Shown here: in pieces, positions 18,392 through 27,453 of the stretch | Position numbering within the stretch: position 1 is the stretch's first letter | Layout: each line of letters opens with the position of its first letter | From: Phocaeicola fibrisolvens | Lineage (GTDB): Bacteria > Bacteroidota > Bacteroidia > Bacteroidales > Bacteroidaceae | Direction of reading: 5' to 3' | Length of the DNA stretch: 64,000 bases | NCBI RefSeq assembly: GCF_025567125.1 | Contig: NZ_JAOQJI010000002.1 | Location: forward strand, 124,001-188,000 | Position numbers and translations under genes: made by a program | The notes under the pieces: model-generated | The model's database searches: none | The model's input: the letters and a program-made list of their open reading frames with translations, nothing else | What the model was told of the DNA's origin: nothing

Positions 18392-18888
18392 AGAATAAAT
18401 TGCGGCATATATACCATATTATTTTCATCACGAAAAGACAGGAGATGACGATTCCAATGACAACCAAAGGAATGATTCTCGATCAGATGGTACAAATTTT
18501 CACAAGGAAAGGCTGTCATGTCTATGCCTGCAATGCTTTTCTCAATCATGTTCATATACTTGTAGAGATACCATCTCCCACGGACTTCGCAAAGATTATC
18601 AATAAAGTAAAAAGTTCTACAGGCGTTGTCTATCGAAAATATCCGGAATATGCGGATTTTTCAGGATGGGCAGCCGGATTTGATTCGTTTAGCGTGTCAT
18701 TCAATGATCTGAATCGGGTAAAACACCACATTGAGAAACAAGAGACGGTTCATCAGGAACTTTCATTCGAGGACGAATACGACCAACTGCTTGAAGAAAA
18801 CGGATTCAATGCCTATCAAGATTTTATGCGGGCATCATTCTCTGCATATGCTGCGGTAAATAACCATATTAAAAACAAAAGGAAATGA
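18388..18888 (+). CDS. HUH/Y1 transposase-like protein embedded in the btu operon
   Basis: The protein has 166 residues from ATG 18388, chosen because this ATG forms an ATGA overlap with the btuG stop; a TTG at 18379 is possible. It has the IS200/REP-associated (Y1) fold: N-terminal HIYHIIFITKRQ, the HUH metal motif NHVHILVEI (His54 and His56), and GFDSFSVS. In the family the nucleophilic tyrosine sits in YxxxQ (often YIKNQ); here the matching position reads HIEKQ, with His114 in place of Tyr. The stop overlaps the btuB start by 4 bases. No IS200-type terminal hairpins are visible. It therefore looks like a domesticated nucleic-acid-binding operon member rather than an active transposon. Confidence 0.8.
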   Translation: MKNKLRHIYHIIFITKRQEMTIPMTTKGMILDQMVQIFTRKGCHVYACNAFLNHVHILVEIPSPTDFAKIINKVKSSTGVVYRKYPEYADFSGWAAGFDSFSVSFNDLNRVKHHIEKQETVHQELSFEDEYDQLLEENGFNAYQDFMRASFSAYAAVNNHIKNKRK

Positions 18889-20963
18889 CATATACAAAAT
18901 ATTTACTTTTCTCAATATTGGTTGTCTGTCCATCCGTGCTGTCTGCGCAGGGAATCACCCGGCGTATTCACCAGATAGACGAGGTGACCGTATGGGGCAA
19001 ACGGCCGATGAAGGAAATCGGCGTGCAGAAGACGAAGTTCGATTCACTCGCACTGAAAGAAAATATCGCCCTCTCGATGGCGGACATCCTGACGTTCAAC
19101 TCGTCCGTGTTTGTCAAGAGCTACGGCCGCGCCACGCTCTCGACCGTCGCCTTCCGAGGCACGTCGCCCAGCCATACGCAGGTGACGTGGAACGGGATGC
19201 GCATCAACAACCCCATGCTCGGCATGACCGACTTCTCCACCATTCCGTCCTACTTCATCGACCAGGCATCGCTGCTGCACGGTACTTCATCGGTGAACGA
19301 AACGGGCGGTGGACTGGGCGGTCTGGTCAAACTCGGCACGGCTCCTGAAGTCGCTGAAGGGTTCAACGCCCAGTACGTGCAGGGCATCGGCTCGTTCAAG
19401 ACCTTCGATGAGTTCGCCCGCTTCACCTACGGAAGTGAGCGGTGGCACGTCTCCACCCGTGCGGTCTATTCTTCCTCGCCTAACGATTACAAGTACACCA
19501 ACCACGACAAAAAGATAAACATCTACGACGAGGATAAGAACATCGTCGGACAGTATCACCCGAAAGAGCGCAACCGCTCCGGGGCGTTCAAGGACCTGCA
19601 TTTGCTTCAGGAAGTGTATTACAATACCGGGAAAGGCGACCGTTTCGGGCTGAACGCCTGGTATATCAACTCCAACCGGGAACTTCCGATGTTGACGACC
19701 GACTATGGAGATGCAACCGACTTCGAGAACCGCCAGCGAGAACAGACGTTCCGCAGCGTCTTGTCCTGGGATCACATGAAAAGCAACTGGAAACTCGGCG
19801 TGAAAGGCGGTTACATACACACATGGATGGCCTACGACTACAAGCGTGAGGTCGCACCTGACAACTGGGCGTCGATGACCCGCTCCCGCAGCAAGGTAAA
19901 CACGTTTTACGGTCAGGCGGAGGGAGAGTATTCTTTGGATAAAAAATGGTTTTTCACCGCCAATGTATCGGCACACCAGCATTTGGTACGGAGCGAGGAC
20001 AAGAACATCATCTTGCAGGACGGTGGCAAGGCCATCGTGGGCTATGACAAGGGGCGCGTGGAACTCTCCGGCTCCGTATCCGCCAAGTGGCAGCCGATAG
20101 ACCGCTTGGGTATGTCGGTGGTACTGCGGGAAGAGATGTATGGTTCCGATTGGATTCCACTCATTCCGGCTTTCTTCATTGACGGTATCATTTCCCCGAA
20201 AGGAAATGTGATGCTGAAAGCATCCATATCGCGTAACTACCGTTTCCCAACTCTGAACGACCTATACTTTTTGCCGGGAGGTAATCCCAACCTGAAAAAC
20301 GAACAAGGTTTCAGTTATGATGCCGGGGTGAGTTTCGATGTCGGCAAGAAAGGCATTTACAAGTTGAGCGGCGGTGCGAACTGGTTCGACTCCTACATCG
20401 ACGACTGGATTATCTGGCTGCCCACCACCAAGGGCTTCTTCTCGCCCCGCAACGTAAAGAAGGTCCACGCCTACGGCGTCGAGGTCAAAGCGAACTTCGC
20501 CGTGCAGCCGGCGAAAGATTGGCTCATCGACTTGAACGGGTCCTATTCGTGGACACCCTCCATCAATGAAGGTGAGAAGATGTCGCCTGCTGACCAGTCA
20601 GTGGGCAAGCAGTTACCCTACGTGCCGAAGCACTCCGCATCGCTGACCGGACGGTTGTCGTGGCGGACTTGGGCGTTCCTTTACAAATGGGCGTTCTACT
20701 CGGAACGTTACACCATGTCGAGCAACGACTATACGCTGACAGGACACCTGCCCGAATATTTCATGAGCAATGTCTCGTTGGAGAAAAACCTGTTTTTCAA
20801 ACCGGTGGACATCCAGTTAAAATTCGCCGTCAACAACCTCTTCAACGAGGACTACCTTTCGGTACTCTCGCGCCCCATGCCCGGCATCAACTTCGAGTTC
20901 TTCATCGGCATTACCCCGAAGTTCGGGAAAAACAAGAAAAAGTCCGAAAATACAAATATGTAA
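18885..20963 (+). CDS. btuB: BtuB, TonB-dependent cobalamin receptor
   Basis: The 692-residue outer-membrane receptor has a cleavable signal (to about SAQG), a TonB box-like segment (IDEVTVWG, residues about 31-38), and a plug domain with VAFRGTSPSHTQVTWNGMRINNPMLG and GGGLGGLVKLG. A 22-strand-type barrel follows, including FPTLNDLYFLPGGNPNLKNEQG, typical of BtuB/TonB receptors, and ending in FFIGITPKF. Together with BtuG it imports cobamides across the outer membrane, driven by TonB. It begins inside the stop of the upstream transposase-like gene. Confidence 0.93.
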   Translation: MTYTKYLLFSILVVCPSVLSAQGITRRIHQIDEVTVWGKRPMKEIGVQKTKFDSLALKENIALSMADILTFNSSVFVKSYGRATLSTVAFRGTSPSHTQVTWNGMRINNPMLGMTDFSTIPSYFIDQASLLHGTSSVNETGGGLGGLVKLGTAPEVAEGFNAQYVQGIGSFKTFDEFARFTYGSERWHVSTRAVYSSSPNDYKYTNHDKKINIYDEDKNIVGQYHPKERNRSGAFKDLHLLQEVYYNTGKGDRFGLNAWYINSNRELPMLTTDYGDATDFENRQREQTFRSVLSWDHMKSNWKLGVKGGYIHTWMAYDYKREVAPDNWASMTRSRSKVNTFYGQAEGEYSLDKKWFFTANVSAHQHLVRSEDKNIILQDGGKAIVGYDKGRVELSGSVSAKWQPIDRLGMSVVLREEMYGSDWIPLIPAFFIDGIISPKGNVMLKASISRNYRFPTLNDLYFLPGGNPNLKNEQGFSYDAGVSFDVGKKGIYKLSGGANWFDSYIDDWIIWLPTTKGFFSPRNVKKVHAYGVEVKANFAVQPAKDWLIDLNGSYSWTPSINEGEKMSPADQSVGKQLPYVPKHSASLTGRLSWRTWAFLYKWAFYSERYTMSSNDYTLTGHLPEYFMSNVSLEKNLFFKPVDIQLKFAVNNLFNEDYLSVLSRPMPGINFEFFIGITPKFGKNKKKSENTNM

Positions 20964-20967
20964 CGAT

Positions 20968-22107
20968 ATGAAAGCATTAAAGAATTTAAGCCTGCTGTTG
21001 CTACTTGTATTGGCATTCACAGGCTGCCACAATAAAAGTTCAAAACTCGCCGATTTCAACCGAACGGTCTATACACCTGAATACGCTTCGGGGTTTGACA
21101 TAAAAGGTGCAGACGGCAAAAAGAGCGTATTGGTTACCGTCACGAACCCTTGGCAGGGCGCCGACAGCATCACTACGAACCTGTTCATTGCCCGTGATGA
21201 CGAAGAGGTTCCGGCGGATTTCACCGGTCAGATGCTCAAGGGGGATGCCGAGCGCATCGTCTGCATGTCCTCGACCCATATCGCCATGCTCGACGCAATC
21301 GGCGAAACGGGACGCGTAGTCGGCGTGTCAGGCATCGACTACATCTCCAATCCCGACATTCAGGCACGGCGGGACAGCGTTGGAGATGTGGGCTACGAAG
21401 GGAACATCAATTACGAACTGCTGCTCTCGCTTGACCCCGACCTCGTGTTGCTTTACGGCGTGAACGGGGCAAGCTCGATGGAGGGTAAGCTCAAAGAGTT
21501 GGATATCCCGTTCATGTATGTCGGCGATTACCTCGAAGAGTCTCCGCTGGGCAAAGCCGAATGGCTGGTGGCACTTTCGGAGGTTATCGGAAAACGGGCG
21601 GAGGGCGAAAAAGTATTCGCGGAAATCCCCGTCAGATACAATGTCCTGAAAAAGAAAGTAGCGGACAATATCCTCGACGCTCCGTCAGTCATGCTCAACA
21701 CGCCTTACGGCGACAGCTGGTTCATGCCCTCGACCGAAAGCTATGTCGCCCGGTTAATCAAAGATGCCGGAGGCGATTACATCTACAAGAAGAACACAGG
21801 AAACGCTTCCGCGCCCATCGACCTCGAAGAGGCGTATCTGCTGGCCTCGCAAGCCGATATGTGGCTGCATGTGGGGATGGCGAACACGCTTGATGAACTG
21901 AAAGCCGCATGCCCGAAGTTCATCGACACCCGCTGTTTCCGTGGTGGACAGGTCTATAACAACAACGCCCGCACCAATGCTGCTGGCGGCAACGACTACT
22001 ATGAGTCGGCGGTCGTAAATCCCGACCTCGTGCTGCGAGACCTCGTGAAGATATTCCACCCCGAACTGGTCGAGGAAGATTTCGTCTATTACAAGCAACT
22101 GAAATAG
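20968..22107 (+). CDS. btuF: BtuF, periplasmic cobalamin-binding lipoprotein
   Basis: The 379-residue protein has lipobox LAFTGC, so it is membrane-anchored rather than free. It is a class III (BtuF/FepB-type) substrate-binding protein: AERIVCMSSTHIAMLDAIGETGRVVGVSG, YELLLSLDPDLVLLYG, YVGDYLEESPLGKAEW, and a C-terminal VVNPDLVLRDLVKIFHPEL. It delivers cobamide to BtuCD. It lies 4 bases after btuB and its stop is adjacent to the btuC start. Confidence 0.92.
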   Translation: MKALKNLSLLLLLVLAFTGCHNKSSKLADFNRTVYTPEYASGFDIKGADGKKSVLVTVTNPWQGADSITTNLFIARDDEEVPADFTGQMLKGDAERIVCMSSTHIAMLDAIGETGRVVGVSGIDYISNPDIQARRDSVGDVGYEGNINYELLLSLDPDLVLLYGVNGASSMEGKLKELDIPFMYVGDYLEESPLGKAEWLVALSEVIGKRAEGEKVFAEIPVRYNVLKKKVADNILDAPSVMLNTPYGDSWFMPSTESYVARLIKDAGGDYIYKKNTGNASAPIDLEEAYLLASQADMWLHVGMANTLDELKAACPKFIDTRCFRGGQVYNNNARTNAAGGNDYYESAVVNPDLVLRDLVKIFHPELVEEDFVYYKQLK

Positions 22108-23088
22108 ATGCGCTCCCGTTCCGCCATATTGTTTGCCATGCTGGCCGCCCTCACCCTTTTCCTGTTTCTGCTGGATTTGGCGGTGGGGGCAGTCGCCGTA
22201 CCGCTCGGCGATGTATGGGCGGCTTTGACGGGCGGCGACTGCCCGCGGGCGACGGCGAAAATTATACTGAATATCCGACTGATTAAGGCGGTGGTCGCGT
22301 TGCTGGCCGGAGCAGCTCTGTCGGTCAGCGGTCTTCAGATGCAAACCCTCTTCCGCAATCCTCTTGCCGGCCCCTACGTGCTCGGCATCAGTTCGGGCGC
22401 GAGCCTCGGCGTGGCACTCGTCGTGCTTGCAGGCTTCGGTTCGTCGATAGGCATTGCCGGGGCGGCTTGGCTCGGAGCGGCGCTCGTGCTGGTCGTCATC
22501 GCCGCCGTCGGCCACCGCATCAAGGACATCATGGTGATTCTGATTCTCGGCATGATGTTCTCGTCGGGAGTCGGCGCGATTGTACAGATATTGCAATATC
22601 TCAGCAAGGAAGAATCCCTGAAAGCCTTTGTCATTTGGACGATGGGGTCGCTCGGCGACGTGACCTTCGACCAGCTTGCGGTACTCGTCCCGTCGATTAT
22701 CGCCGGACTGTTGTTGGCGGTGGTGACGATCAAGCCGCTCAACTTACTGCTGTTCGGCGAGGAGTATGCCGTGACGATGGGGCTGAACATCCGACGCTCG
22801 CGCGGGCTGCTGTTCCTCTCCACGACGCTGCTTGCTGGTACGGTGACCGCCTTTTGCGGTCCGATAGGCTTCATCGGACTGGCCATGCCCCACGTCACGA
22901 GAATGCTGTTCCGCAACAGCGACCATCGGGTACTCGTACCGGGAACCGTTCTTTCGGGTGCGGCGGTGCTGCTTCTTTGCGACCTCGTTTCTAAAATGTT
23001 CACCCTGCCGATCAACGCCATCACCGCATTGCTGGGAATCCCCATCGTGGTGTGGGTGGTCTTGCGCAATAAATCCGTCACCGCATGA
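22108..23088 (+). CDS. btuC: BtuC, cobalamin ABC transporter permease
   Basis: A 326-residue FecCD-family permease with about nine to ten membrane segments. The family signatures LSVSGLQMQTLFRNPLAGPYVLGISSGAS and GPIGFIGLAMPHVTRML (the loop that contacts the ATPase) are both intact. The start immediately follows the btuF stop, and its stop overlaps the btuD start by 4 bases. Confidence 0.93.
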   Translation: MRSRSAILFAMLAALTLFLFLLDLAVGAVAVPLGDVWAALTGGDCPRATAKIILNIRLIKAVVALLAGAALSVSGLQMQTLFRNPLAGPYVLGISSGASLGVALVVLAGFGSSIGIAGAAWLGAALVLVVIAAVGHRIKDIMVILILGMMFSSGVGAIVQILQYLSKEESLKAFVIWTMGSLGDVTFDQLAVLVPSIIAGLLLAVVTIKPLNLLLFGEEYAVTMGLNIRRSRGLLFLSTTLLAGTVTAFCGPIGFIGLAMPHVTRMLFRNSDHRVLVPGTVLSGAAVLLLCDLVSKMFTLPINAITALLGIPIVVWVVLRNKSVTA

Positions 23089-23843
23089 TAAAGTTACACG
23101 ATTTTTCCATAGGCTACGGCGAGCGCACCTTGCTCTGCGAGGTGGAAACCACCATAGAAAAGGGCAGGCTGACTGCCCTTATCGGGCGCAACGGCACGGG
23201 CAAATCGACACTGCTTCGAGCCATCGCCGGACTGAACCGCCGTTATACCGGCCGAATCCTGCTCGACGGGCATAACGCCGCCGATATGCGAGCAGCAGAA
23301 ATGGCCAGAACGCTGGCATTCGTCACGACCGAGCGCACACGCATCGCCAATCTCAAATGCAAGGATGTCGTGGCTATCGGCCGCGCACCCTATACCAACT
23401 GGATTGGAAAGATGCAGGAGGTCGACAAGGAGATCGTCATGCGGTCGCTCGCCTCGGTGGGCATGGAGGCTTATGCGGAGCGCACGATGGACAAGATGTC
23501 GGACGGCGAGTGCCAGCGCATCATGATCGCACGGGCGTTGGCGCAGGATACGCCGATTATCCTGCTCGACGAACCCACCTCGTTTCTCGATATGCCCAAC
23601 CGCTACGAATTGTGTACACTGCTGGCACGGCTGGCGCATGAAGAAAACAAGTGCATCCTTTTTTCCACGCACGAGCTGGATATCGCCCTCTCGCTTGCCG
23701 ATGCGATAGCCCTTATCGACCCACCCCAGTTGTCGTATATGCCGACCGAAGAGATGCGCCGGAGCGGCTGCATCGAGCGGCTGTTCCGAAATAATTGTGT
23801 GACGTTCGATGCCACGACAGGATTCATAAAAGTGGGACAATGA
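23085..23843 (+). CDS. btuD: BtuD, cobalamin ABC transporter ATPase
   Basis: The 252-residue ATPase has Walker A GRNGTGKST, signature MSDGECQR (a variant of LSGGQ common in BtuD/FecE proteins), Walker B IILLDEPTSFLD and switch His in STHELD. It powers BtuC. Its ATG overlaps the btuC stop, and its own stop overlaps the next start (ATGA). Confidence 0.93.
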   Translation: MIKLHDFSIGYGERTLLCEVETTIEKGRLTALIGRNGTGKSTLLRAIAGLNRRYTGRILLDGHNAADMRAAEMARTLAFVTTERTRIANLKCKDVVAIGRAPYTNWIGKMQEVDKEIVMRSLASVGMEAYAERTMDKMSDGECQRIMIARALAQDTPIILLDEPTSFLDMPNRYELCTLLARLAHEENKCILFSTHELDIALSLADAIALIDPPQLSYMPTEEMRRSGCIERLFRNNCVTFDATTGFIKVGQ

Positions 23844-24436
23844 CTAAGGAATATATCATAGAGAATTTCACAGCAAATATCAGCGTGGACGAATATATTT
23901 CACGCTTCCGGGACGAAAAACGTTTTGTCGAATTTTGCAAACAATGCCCCAACTACGGTAATAGTTGGGGATGCCCGCCGTTCGATTTCGATACCGGAGA
24001 ATTTCTGCGCCAATATGAATATGCCCACCTGATGGCCACGAAAATAATTCCGGTCGAGAAAAATATTCCGATAGACAGAACGCAGGAATTGATTAAACCG
24101 GAACGGCTCAGGATAGAAAGGGAATTGCTGGAAATGGAGCACAGATACGGAGGTCGGGCATTCGCCTATGTAGGAAAATGCCTATACTGTCCCGATTCCG
24201 AATGCGCCCGCAAATGCAACCGTCCTTGCCTGCATCCGGACAAAGTACGTCCCTCGCTTGAAGCATTCGGGTTCGATATGACACGAACACTCTCGGAACT
24301 TTTCGGGATAGAGCTGCTTTGGGGAAAGGATGGTATTCTACCGGAATATCTTGTGATTGTAAGCGGATTATTTCATAATTCGGCAGAAAATATTATCAGT
24401 CATACGAAGCGTAATCAGGATTCAGGAAACCTATAA
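23840..24436 (+). CDS. DUF2284 cysteine-rich putative metal-binding protein
   Basis: The protein has 198 residues from MTKEYIIENF, whose ATG overlaps the btuD stop. Two Cys clusters are visible: CKQCPNYGNSWGCPPF near residue 33 and CLYCPDSECARKCNRPCLHP near residue 113. This is the layout of DUF2284, predicted to bind a metal or Fe-S cluster. Its coupling to btuD as the last gene of the riboswitch operon suggests a cobalt- or corrinoid-related task in the cytoplasm, such as holding or reducing imported corrinoid. That is inference; no catalytic role is shown. Confidence 0.75.
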   Translation: MTKEYIIENFTANISVDEYISRFRDEKRFVEFCKQCPNYGNSWGCPPFDFDTGEFLRQYEYAHLMATKIIPVEKNIPIDRTQELIKPERLRIERELLEMEHRYGGRAFAYVGKCLYCPDSECARKCNRPCLHPDKVRPSLEAFGFDMTRTLSELFGIELLWGKDGILPEYLVIVSGLFHNSAENIISHTKRNQDSGNL

Positions 24437-24461
24437 TCTTATTACCCTCATTGATAACAAA

Positions 24462-24495
24462 AGTCCCTGCAATCCGAATTATAGATTGAGGGACT
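24462..24495. terminator. Convergent terminator-like hairpin
   Basis: A 12-13-base stem (AGTCCCTGCAATC / GATTGAGGGACT) lies between the B12 operon end and the convergent OmpA gene end. The flanking T-runs are weak on both strands, so efficiency is uncertain. Confidence 0.6.
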
Positions 24496-24516
24496 CGATG
24501 AAAGTGAATGTAAAAA

Positions 24517-25917
24517 CTAAAAGAACAACTCTACTTTCGTATGCCTGTTGACTTCGACCGGTACATGGTCGGCTATGCCGCCTCTGCTTACCTTGACGAT
24601 GCGTTCGATCGGTATGCCACGCTTTTTCAATTCTGCAACGATATAATCCGCTCTCGATGTACTTAATGAACCATTAAGCACAGGAGTTCCAGTCGAACTG
24701 TCGGCCGCACCGGTTACTCTCAAGGATAATCCGTATTTCTTGGCCACGCGAGCCAGTTCATCAAGGTTAAGCATTTGGGAAGCATCCGTCAGGTGCGCCG
24801 TATTGAGGTTAAAAAAGAAATAGACAGGCGACCCGATGCAATTCCCGGCTTGTATGAGTTCCGTCCTTTCAGAGACGATTATGCCCGGTTTCTCGGCATC
24901 ATCTCCGTTGTTGCCATATCCAATACTTGCAGAATCAAGCGGCGAGATTCCATCCCAATGCCGGTTTTTCAATCTTGCCCGTAGTGAGTTCAATCCGCTG
25001 TAATTATTTCTGGGATAACCTTGACGGCGGTCGGTCTCATCGTCATTAACCAGATGACCGTACTTGTCAAGCAATCCTTCTATTTCCAGAATTTTCTTCA
25101 ATTCTGCGACCGTCCGTCGGTTGCGGTCGTACCAGTCTTTATAACGCTTGTTTTCTCCGGATAAGATATTGGCATGATCCACGAGCCACTCATTCTGACG
25201 AATGTAAGATGTCGCATCAACCGCGCGTTTCCAACCGACCTTTCCGAGATGAAACGTGAAACCGGCGGTCAGCGATACCATGTGGTCGCCGAGGCGGTTC
25301 GGGCGTCCGTAACCATCGAAGTCCTGAAAGGTGGTCGTGCCGGAGAGTTCCAACATGGCACTTACTCGTTTGGAAATCCGATATTCTCCCTGTACGCCAT
25401 ACGAAACAGTAAAGGGATTATTCCCGTTAGAGGCATTGTGCAACAGGCCGACACCGGCAAAGGGAGCAAGATTCCAGCGTACCTGTTCTTGCCGGGCATA
25501 TCTGCAGCCAAGGACATTCCACAGCAGATCCGCATGGATATGGTGGTAGTCCTGATTGGACAATGTTCCATCTTTGAACTGCACACCGCTGTAATTGATA
25601 CGTGCGCCGACGGACGGAGTGAACCATTTTCCGACTGCGAAACTGTACGAGGGTTTCAAGCGTCCGAAGAGGTCTTCGCAGCCGAGAGGTGTGCCGAGAA
25701 AGGCGGACGTACCCCCGGCAATACTGACAAACCAGTTGCCAGTCAGGGATGCCGGAAGTACCACTCCGTCAAGATAGACGGGCTGTATCGGTTGCAGTTC
25801 CTCCGAGACATTATAGTACGGTGTATGTTGTACAGTATCCACCTGTACGGGTTGTATACTTGCCTGTGCCTGCAACGTGCAAAGCACGGCCAATATAAAA
25901 AAGATTTGTTTCGTCAT
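24517..25917 (-). CDS. OmpA-family outer-membrane protein
   Basis: The 466-residue protein has a signal peptide (to about AQAS), an N-terminal beta-barrel-like half (NWFVSIAGGTSAFLG, SYSFAVGKWFTPSVGARINYSG, LAPFAGVGLLHN, HMVSLTAGFTFHLG), a charged linker near residues 240-340, and a C-terminal OmpA-like peptidoglycan-binding domain (VYFFFNLNTAHLTD, LRVTGAADSSTG, LSTSRADYIVAELKKRG). It follows the relaxase gene on the same strand with a 54-base gap, so it may be the last gene of the mobilization operon. It may anchor or modify the envelope during transfer. Confidence 0.8.
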   Translation of the reverse strand: MTKQIFFILAVLCTLQAQASIQPVQVDTVQHTPYYNVSEELQPIQPVYLDGVVLPASLTGNWFVSIAGGTSAFLGTPLGCEDLFGRLKPSYSFAVGKWFTPSVGARINYSGVQFKDGTLSNQDYHHIHADLLWNVLGCRYARQEQVRWNLAPFAGVGLLHNASNGNNPFTVSYGVQGEYRISKRVSAMLELSGTTTFQDFDGYGRPNRLGDHMVSLTAGFTFHLGKVGWKRAVDATSYIRQNEWLVDHANILSGENKRYKDWYDRNRRTVAELKKILEIEGLLDKYGHLVNDDETDRRQGYPRNNYSGLNSLRARLKNRHWDGISPLDSASIGYGNNGDDAEKPGIIVSERTELIQAGNCIGSPVYFFFNLNTAHLTDASQMLNLDELARVAKKYGLSLRVTGAADSSTGTPVLNGSLSTSRADYIVAELKKRGIPIERIVKVSRGGIADHVPVEVNRHTKVELFF

Positions 25918-25971
25918 ATTCCAATGATATTATTCGTTATACTTTTTGATTTGTCATGAGACGTATGCCAC

Positions 25972-27429
25972 TTACCGTTTGGGTTTCTTGCCAATGGCCG
26001 GACGCATCATGCGGCTCGCCATCCTCATGCTGCGGAGTGCCCATGCACGGTTGTCCTCGTCCTCATCGCGCCCCCATTTCAGGTCGCTGCCGCCACCTCC
26101 GCCGCCACGAGTTTCGGCAAAAGTGGTGGCATCATCGACCATACCGAGAAACAGCATCGTCGCGCAGTGCATCACGTCTGTACCTTGTTCCGCTATGGAC
26201 TGGACGAGCGAGCCGTCGAACAGTTGCCGTTCCGCCACGTCCATCTGTGCCGATACGTTCCTATACTCGCCGACCACATTTTCCAGCAGGACATCCTTGA
26301 GCAACGTGTCCACTTTGGAATGTATATCATGGGAGTATTTGTAGGCTTCCTCCTTGAGTTCCCCGGTACGTTCCTCAATGGCATCCATGTTCTCTTTCAG
26401 CTCGGCAAGCTGCCGGTCAGCCGTCTGTAACTTCTCCTGCTTGTCTGCCAGTTGCCTGTTGATGCCTGCCAGCTCTTTCTCCAGACTTTTAACTTGTGCG
26501 GCTAATTGTTCCGCATCGCCCTTGTTCGCTTTCAAATCCTGTTCGGCTGCCGATAGCAGAGCCTCTTTTTCGGCTTTCGACTTCTCAAGGTTATCGACCA
26601 TTGTCGTAAGCCCCTTGACCCTGCGCTCTGCCAGACGGATGTCCGATTGAAGGGTTGCCAGCACCTTTTGGTGGCGGTCTATATTTTCCTCGATGGTCGT
26701 ACATTCTTCCGATAGCATACGGCGGTATTCTTCGGTAGTCCTGTGCCGTGCGCCTGTTTCGGATATGCTTGTTCCTCTCGACATTCCCCACCTTGTATTG
26801 ACTTCGGCGAAAAAGTCGGTATGAAGCTGTTTCATCCTTGCGCTGTATTCAAACTTGTCCTTTCCGGCGAATATTTCCTTGTACGCAAAGCGGCCGTCTT
26901 TGATTGGCAACAAAGTACAATGCACATGAGGGTTCAATTCGTCAAGGTGTACGATGAATGCGGCGATGTTCTGCTCGCCATATTTGCCACTCACGAATGA
27001 ATAGACGTCTTTCGCCCAGCGTTCAATATCGCTCATTCTTTTGATACGGGTATTGTTCGCACCTTCATCAAAATCCACGTTCTGCGTGCCGAACGCGAGT
27101 TCGTGCATCCGCTTACGGGAACCGCCGAAAATGAAGTTCACCACCGTGCGGTACTTCGGTTCTGCCAGTCCTTCGTTGGGGTCTTTGATTCCACGCCTCT
27201 CCAATATGTCCGCCATCCGTTCGGGAATGTTGCGGCTCGTGTCAATGGGACGTACCTTGCCTCCGGGCGCAATCTCGAAGTTCAGGTGTTTGCGTGTGGG
27301 GTCGTAATTCCCCTTATTCATAGCGTACTTTTCCGCCCTTTCACTGCGGTCACGCAAATGTTCGTTGCTTTGGGCTGCGGTGATGCCTTTCGACACCTGC
27401 ATATCAAGTACCTGTTTTTGATCTGCCAT
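25972..27429 (-). CDS. MobV (Pre/Mob) family relaxase
   Basis: The protein has 485 residues from MADQKQVLDMQVSKGITAAQSNEH; an ATG 8 codons upstream is also possible. The N-terminal Pre/Mob domain carries the metal-binding motif HLDELNPHVHCTLLPI, and the C-terminal half is a long coiled coil (residues about 260-400) typical of the family. It would nick the element at oriT and pilot the strand. The gene ends in a Gly-rich (AETRGGGGGG) tail. The 217-base spacer upstream holds a candidate oriT. Confidence 0.85.
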   Translation of the reverse strand: MADQKQVLDMQVSKGITAAQSNEHLRDRSERAEKYAMNKGNYDPTRKHLNFEIAPGGKVRPIDTSRNIPERMADILERRGIKDPNEGLAEPKYRTVVNFIFGGSRKRMHELAFGTQNVDFDEGANNTRIKRMSDIERWAKDVYSFVSGKYGEQNIAAFIVHLDELNPHVHCTLLPIKDGRFAYKEIFAGKDKFEYSARMKQLHTDFFAEVNTRWGMSRGTSISETGARHRTTEEYRRMLSEECTTIEENIDRHQKVLATLQSDIRLAERRVKGLTTMVDNLEKSKAEKEALLSAAEQDLKANKGDAEQLAAQVKSLEKELAGINRQLADKQEKLQTADRQLAELKENMDAIEERTGELKEEAYKYSHDIHSKVDTLLKDVLLENVVGEYRNVSAQMDVAERQLFDGSLVQSIAEQGTDVMHCATMLFLGMVDDATTFAETRGGGGGGSDLKWGRDEDEDNRAWALRSMRMASRMMRPAIGKKPKR

Positions 27430-27453
27430 ACTCTTTTCGTGTTGTTTGGACAA

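Noticed and set aside
18370..18900. Active IS200/IS605 insertion
   Set aside because: No terminal hairpins are visible, the gene overlaps the neighbours by 4 bases at both ends, and the catalytic Tyr position is His.
25174..25959. Long plus-strand frame opposite the OmpA gene
   Set aside because: It is antisense to a well-supported OmpA-family gene and has no recognisable protein features.
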